From JAIBBG01 sp043748015 (lineage in GTDB: Bacteria; Bacteroidota; Bacteroidia; Flavobacteriales_D; Sanyastnellaceae): DNA of 10,254 nucleotides. This document shows, piece by piece, positions 7,569 through 10,254 of this stretch. The position numbers and the translations under genes are program-made. Within the stretch, counting starts at the first letter, position 1; each line of letters starts with the position of its first letter. Below the pieces are notes generated by a model that worked only from the letters and a program-made list of their open reading frames with translations, searched no databases and had not been told where the DNA came from. The stretch is from NCBI GenBank assembly GCA_043748015.1, contig JAYTOA010000226.1, forward strand, positions 1 through 10,254, read 5' to 3'.

Positions 7569-7745
7569 ATGATGATCAACCAAGAATTTCTGAAGTTGAG
7601 TTATTATCCATTCGACAAAAGTCTTAACATCTTTTTACCAAATTCCTTTTACTTCCCAACCGTAGTTGGCATGGAGATTGAAAACCTTCAATCATCTAAG
7701 AAACTTCTCAGAAAGTTTTATTTAAAGGTTAGAAATTTTGGTTAA
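7569..7745 (+). CDS. Possible 58-residue small protein, overlaps candidate structured RNA
   Basis: An open frame of 58 codons starts with two consecutive ATGs (7569, 7572) and ends in TAA 12 bp before the terminator stem at 7758. The product is aromatic-rich in its middle (SYYPFDKS, SFYFP) and strongly basic at the C-terminus (KKLLRKFYLKVRNFG). No convincing ribosome binding site or promoter is seen. The end position next to a terminator favours a real transcript, but the same bases can fold into several hairpins, so a non-coding RNA is an equal or better explanation. I do not recognise a family. Confidence 0.25.
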   Translation: MMINQEFLKLSYYPFDKSLNIFLPNSFYFPTVVGMEIENLQSSKKLLRKFYLKVRNFG

Positions 7746-7790
7746 GGTTAAAGAATTATCCCCCGGAAACGTTCGGGGGATTTCTTTTTT
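7623..7790 (+). ncRNA. Candidate structured small RNA ending in an intrinsic terminator
   Basis: Three hairpins follow one another: CCAAC/GTTGG with loop CGTA (7656-7669), GATTGAA/TTCAATC with loop AACC (7676-7693) and AAACTT/AAGTTT with a six-base loop (7701-7718). They may be enclosed by a long-range helix in which ACCAAA (7637-7642) pairs with TTTGGT (7737-7742) and CCTTT (7645-7649) with AAAGG (7724-7728). CTTA (7623-7626) can extend it with TAAG (7743-7746). A strong terminator follows at 7758-7790. This would be a multi-branched RNA of about 170 nt or longer. I do not recognise it as a known class (it does not look like 6S, tmRNA, RNase P or SRP RNA). Helices of 5-7 bp arise by chance in AT-rich DNA, so the call is tentative. 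No clear promoter was found. Confidence 0.35.
7758..7790 (+). terminator. Strong rho-independent terminator
   Basis: A perfect 8-bp stem, ATCCCCCG (7758-7765) with CGGGGGAT (7774-7781), has an 8-base loop and is followed by TTCTTTTTT. The T-run makes it active for plus-strand transcription. The nearest upstream plus-strand candidates are the 58-codon frame or structured RNA just before it, so it implies that something is transcribed there. Confidence 0.85.
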
Positions 7791-7905
7791 AAGTCTGATA
7801 CTCAACCGTCAAAGAAAGTTCAAAATATTTTTTTAATGAATTTGTAACATGTCCTGAAGCGCGCCCGTTATAGGGTCACAATTGAAAACTATTTAATTTT
7901 TTATC

Positions 7906-7935
7906 ATCAGTTATGGATGCCCAGCTGCAACTGAT
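7906..7935 (+). promoter_or_regulatory. Hairpin with a start codon at the top of the stem (possible translational control)
   Basis: ATCAGTT (7906-7912) pairs perfectly with AACTGAT (7929-7935). The 16-base loop begins with the ATG at 7913 of a 22-codon frame. Such a structure could limit or time initiation of that frame. Function is inferred from position only. Confidence 0.25.
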
Positions 7936-7981
7936 TGATTCATGGGGATTGGACAATTCTCTTGTTATGAGAGGAACCTAA
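7913..7981 (+). CDS. Possible 22-residue leader peptide
   Basis: The frame runs from ATG 7913 to TAA 7981 and begins MDAQLQLIDSWGL, ending VMRGT. It precedes the 48-codon small-protein frame by 18 bp and shares the same downstream terminator. The start codon sits in the loop of a 7-bp hairpin. It has no run of one amino acid, so a classic biosynthetic attenuator is unlikely. It may be a leader peptide, an upstream frame that couples translation, or chance. Confidence 0.25.
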   Translation: MDAQLQLIDSWGLDNSLVMRGT

Positions 7982-7999
7982 CCTAACTTAAAATGATTT

Positions 8000-8146
8000 A
8001 TGCTGGAGTATTACAAGGCAGTTTTGGGCAATGTGACATTTGACACTATGCTATTCAGAAAAGAACTCCGCAAAGCAATGCGCCTTCTTGTAGCTGACGA
8101 TCGTGTCAGATTAAGAGATTGGCTAAAGCAAAGCGGACATGTCTAA
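8000..8146 (+). CDS. Small basic helical protein of 48 residues, unknown function
   Basis: ATG 8000 is the first start after an in-frame stop, and the frame ends at TAA 8146, 28 bp before a strong terminator stem. The product begins MLEYYKAVLGNVTFDTMLF, continues RKELRKAMRLLVADDRVRLRDW and ends LKQSGHV. It has alternating hydrophobic and charged residues that would form two amphipathic helices, no Cys, no signal peptide and a net positive charge. The FDxxLFxKELRKAxRxL pattern reminds me of short uncharacterised proteins seen repeatedly in Bacteroidota genomes, but this is from memory and unverified. An upstream purine-rich GAGAGGA (7969-7975) is too far for a ribosome binding site. Function is unknown; a cytosolic regulator or binding partner is one possibility. 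Confidence 0.6.
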   Translation: MLEYYKAVLGNVTFDTMLFRKELRKAMRLLVADDRVRLRDWLKQSGHV

Positions 8147-8174
8147 CAAAAACTCAATTACCTAAACAACCAGG

Positions 8175-8200
8175 AGGCCATCCACTACGGATGGCCTTTT
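8175..8200 (+). terminator. Strong rho-independent terminator after the small-protein frame
   Basis: A perfect 9-bp stem, AGGCCATCC (8175-8183) with GGATGGCCT (8189-8197), has a 5-base loop ACTAC. TTT closes the run, with a further TTTT a few bases on. It ends the presumed micro-operon of the 22- and 48-codon frames. Confidence 0.85.
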
Positions 8201-8431
8201 GCATTTTCGGGTATTAGGAATGATTGCAGAACATGAAATTATTCCTTGACACCTTGAACAGAATTAATGGCATTGCCTTCTGTCGAGAATCGGATTCATT
8301 CATTGAATTGATGAACATTTGTTGGATAAAATATTTTGAAAACTTTCACTTACGATGGCAATTTGCCATTGTGAAAGTGGTTAGCATTGTTGTGTAGTTT
8401 TTGGCAACATTACTGCTATAGCAAAATATCG
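8201..8431. other. Intergenic region between terminator and large exported-protein gene
   Basis: I see no convincing gene here. A 54-codon plus-strand frame (8233-8397) exists but lacks support. The main structured element is the nested inverted repeat at 8342-8378. No TTG/TAnnTTTG promoter of good quality was found for the gene starting at 8432; a TA-GTT-TTTG string near 8395-8403 has one base too many between its halves. Confidence 0.5.
8342..8378. repeat. Nested inverted repeat upstream of the large exported-protein gene
   Basis: Outer arms ACTTTCAC (8342-8349) and GTGAAAGT (8371-8378) are perfect complements. Inside them ATGGCAA (8355-8361) and TTGCCAT (8363-8369) form an odd-centred palindrome. 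As RNA this is a hairpin with an asymmetric internal loop (five bases left, one right). There is no T-run, so it is not an intrinsic terminator. It ends 53 bp before ATG 8432 and could be an operator, a leader structure or a remnant of a mobile repeat. Confidence 0.6.
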
Positions 8432-10254
8432 ATGAAAAAAATTTTTACTTTGTTTTTACTGCTGTTCATTGCAGGCACGGGCTTCACTCAGAAAATTGAG
8501 AAATTCACAAGAGAAGATGAACCCTTCATTGATGAATTGGCTAAAATGTTTGACGACGTAAGAAAGGGAGAAGGAAAAGAATTCATTCAAAAGCAATTTG
8601 CTCCGGTATGGATCAATGACCAAGCATACAAACTTAAGCAGCAGGAAATCATTTTCGAAACACTCGAAATGCTCATCAAAAACAAAAGCAAAGTTTATCC
8701 TGAATTCGAACAATACATCAAGGCGCTGATTTATTTTCCAACATCAGGAAAGTCTGAAAAAGATTTCATGGAATGGCAGACAGTATTGGCAAAGCTCATT
8801 GCAGACAAGAAGTTAAAGAAATATCTTCCTGAGTTTCTTGAAGCATCTGCCGGCATTTTTGAAAACAATACATTTTACAAAACCGAAACCATACAATGGG
8901 TAAGCAGCAACAACAACTACAAGTTTGTTTTCGACTCTGTACCGGCTATAGAATTTCCATCGCTGGATCTCAAGTGTTTTAGCAAAGGAGACAGCAGTGT
9001 CATTTTCAAAACAGGCGGCATATACTTCCCTACCGCAGATCGATTTTACGGAACAAAAGGCAAAGTGACATGGGAACGCGCCGGATTCGATCCAAACAAA
9101 ACTTATGCGGATTTCGGCAGCTATAACATCCGACTTAAGGGAAGCACATTTATGGTAGACTCAGTAACATTCTACAATGAGTTCTTCGATAAACCGCTAC
9201 TGGGGAAACTCACTGAAAAAATCCTTGCGGATAAAACAATTGAAACGAGTACATATCCAAAATTCGAATCATACTATCAAAGACTGCAGATTCAAAACAT
9301 TGTAAAGGGCGTAGACTATGACGGTGGATTTACCATGGCAGGAACGAAACTTCAAGGAAGTGGAACACAAGAAGAACCTGCGCTGCTCACATTCTATCGC
9401 GATTCAAAAAAGTTTTTGATAGCTCAAAGTCTTGAGTTTGATATCAAACCTGACCGCATCAATTCTCCACATGCGAGTGTGCTTTTTTTGATTGACAAAG
9501 ACTCCATTACACACTCTGATGTCAATTTGTCATTTGACCGTAAGACGCGTCAATTGGTTCTACTGCGAAGTGATGAAGGAGTTTCAAAGGCACCCTATCA
9601 CAACACGTATCACAATCTCGATATGTACTTCGAAGCGCTATACTGGAATATCGATGACCCGCTCATTAAGATGGGAGCATTGCAAGGAAGCGCTCAACAT
9701 TATGGCGCTTTTGAATCTGTGACCTACTTCAAAAAAAAGCGCTATGATTCAATGATGGGTATCAGTTTTACTCATCCATTGAATGAGATAAAAGAATTTC
9801 TGGCAACGATTAAGCGGAATGAATTTGATGCCAAAGAACTTGCGAAATATGGGCGATACAGTGAAGAGCAATTGAATCCAATGTTGATTGACCTGAACAA
9901 CAAAGGTTTTATTCAATATGACCTCAATACCCACTATGTAAAGGTTGAGCCGAAGCTTTTCTGGTACATCGACAACAATATTGGTAAACGAGATTTCGAC
10001 GTAATTCAATTCAGTAGCGATTTAGTCTCAGGACAAAATGCGCAGCTCAGTTTATTGAATTATGATATGAATTTGAAGGGCGTAGAGAATTTTCAATTGA
10101 GCGATTCACAAAAGGTGAATATTGTTCCTTTGAACAAAGAAGTGACGGTTAAAAAGAACCGTGACTTTGCTTTTGGGGGAAGAGTATTTGCGGGAAATTT
10201 CGAATTCAACGGTTCTGAATATTTCTTTTCCTATGAAAAATTTCAATTGGATCT
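8432..10254 (+). CDS. Large exported protein of unknown function, 3' end outside window
   Basis: The frame runs from ATG 8432 for 607 codons to the window edge without a stop. Residues 1-20 (MKKIFTLFLLLFIAGTGFTQ) form a signal peptide with no lipobox Cys, so the product is periplasmic, outer-membrane or secreted. Residues about 25-165 are mostly helical and charged. A beta-rich region follows with TGGIYFPTADRFYGTKG, then VTWERAGFDPNKTYADFG (around W214), GVDYDGGFTMAGTKLQGSG (from G293) and DKDSITHSD. Around 464-500 a helix-helix-strand stretch (FDAKELAKYGRY, LIDLNNKGFIQYD) looks like a winged-helix fold, odd in an exported protein. The region after it is again beta-rich with FQLSDSQKVNIVP and KKNRDFAFGG. 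This style matches very long uncharacterised Bacteroidota proteins, as I recall them. I cannot assign a function. No T9SS sorting domain can be checked because the C-terminus is missing. Confidence 0.85.
   Translation, partial: MKKIFTLFLLLFIAGTGFTQKIEKFTREDEPFIDELAKMFDDVRKGEGKEFIQKQFAPVWINDQAYKLKQQEIIFETLEMLIKNKSKVYPEFEQYIKALIYFPTSGKSEKDFMEWQTVLAKLIADKKLKKYLPEFLEASAGIFENNTFYKTETIQWVSSNNNYKFVFDSVPAIEFPSLDLKCFSKGDSSVIFKTGGIYFPTADRFYGTKGKVTWERAGFDPNKTYADFGSYNIRLKGSTFMVDSVTFYNEFFDKPLLGKLTEKILADKTIETSTYPKFESYYQRLQIQNIVKGVDYDGGFTMAGTKLQGSGTQEEPALLTFYRDSKKFLIAQSLEFDIKPDRINSPHASVLFLIDKDSITHSDVNLSFDRKTRQLVLLRSDEGVSKAPYHNTYHNLDMYFEALYWNIDDPLIKMGALQGSAQHYGAFESVTYFKKKRYDSMMGISFTHPLNEIKEFLATIKRNEFDAKELAKYGRYSEEQLNPMLIDLNNKGFIQYDLNTHYVKVEPKLFWYIDNNIGKRDFDVIQFSSDLVSGQNAQLSLLNYDMNLKGVENFQLSDSQKVNIVPLNKEVTVKKNRDFAFGGRVFAGNFEFNGSEYFFSYEKFQLD

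Noticed and set aside
7523..7627. 34-codon plus-strand frame starting in the recQ upstream region
   Set aside because: Short, no supporting signals, overlaps the 58-codon frame in another phase.
8233..8397. 54-codon plus-strand frame in the intergenic region
   Set aside because: No ribosome binding site, promoter or terminator belongs to it, its 3' half is made of the nested inverted repeat, and its composition is unremarkable. A homologue search could reopen it.
8456..8713. Minus-strand 85-codon frame, and frames at 9492-9722 and 9749-10009
   Set aside because: They are other-frame shadows of the large exported-protein gene starting at 8432.
1..10254. CRISPR arrays, tRNA or rRNA genes, insertion sequences, phage or defence genes
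   Set aside because: No regularly spaced direct repeats, no tRNA cloverleaf or rRNA-like stretch, no transposase motifs or target-site duplications, and no recognised defence protein were seen on either strand.

Overview
The window looks like chromosomal DNA of a member of the Bacteroidota (Flavobacteriia, Sphingobacteriia or Chitinophagia type). Pointers are the moderately AT-rich composition, lysine-rich signal peptides ending in Gln, tandem starch-binding-like modules of the kind common in type IX-secreted proteins of this phylum, weak Shine-Dalgarno sites, candidate TAnnTTTG promoter boxes, and a RecQ whose zinc-cysteine motif is displaced to the C-terminal part.

Left part (1-3642): an incomplete minus-strand gene encodes a secreted multi-domain protein with at least four carbohydrate-binding-like modules. 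About 100 bp away, and divergent from it, is an exported GH13 alpha-amylase / cyclomaltodextrinase / neopullulanase-type enzyme with all catalytic residues. Together they suggest a small starch or maltodextrin unit without SusC/SusD in view. The amylase overlaps tail-to-tail by 23 bp with a minus-strand 4HBT (YbgC-like) thioesterase.

Middle part (3737-7515): a solitary LemA-family membrane-anchored protein (+) faces a minus-strand pair, recQ followed by an rlmI-type 23S rRNA methyltransferase, separated by only 23 bp and probably co-transcribed. Most large open frames antisense to these genes are shadows.

Right part (7459-8431): about 970 bp lack long genes but are not empty. They hold (i) a segment of three consecutive hairpins enclosed by a possible closing helix and followed by a strong intrinsic terminator, a candidate small structured RNA that overlaps a 58-codon open frame; (ii) a possible micro-operon of a 22-codon leader frame and a 48-codon basic helical small protein, followed by a second strong terminator; and (iii) a nested inverted repeat shortly upstream of the next gene. 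From 8432 to the window end runs the N-terminal 607 codons of a large exported protein of a Bacteroidota family with no function I can assign.

The most novel material is the 7.57-8.4 kb intergenic block and the large exported protein. The remaining genes are recognisable household or carbohydrate-metabolism functions.
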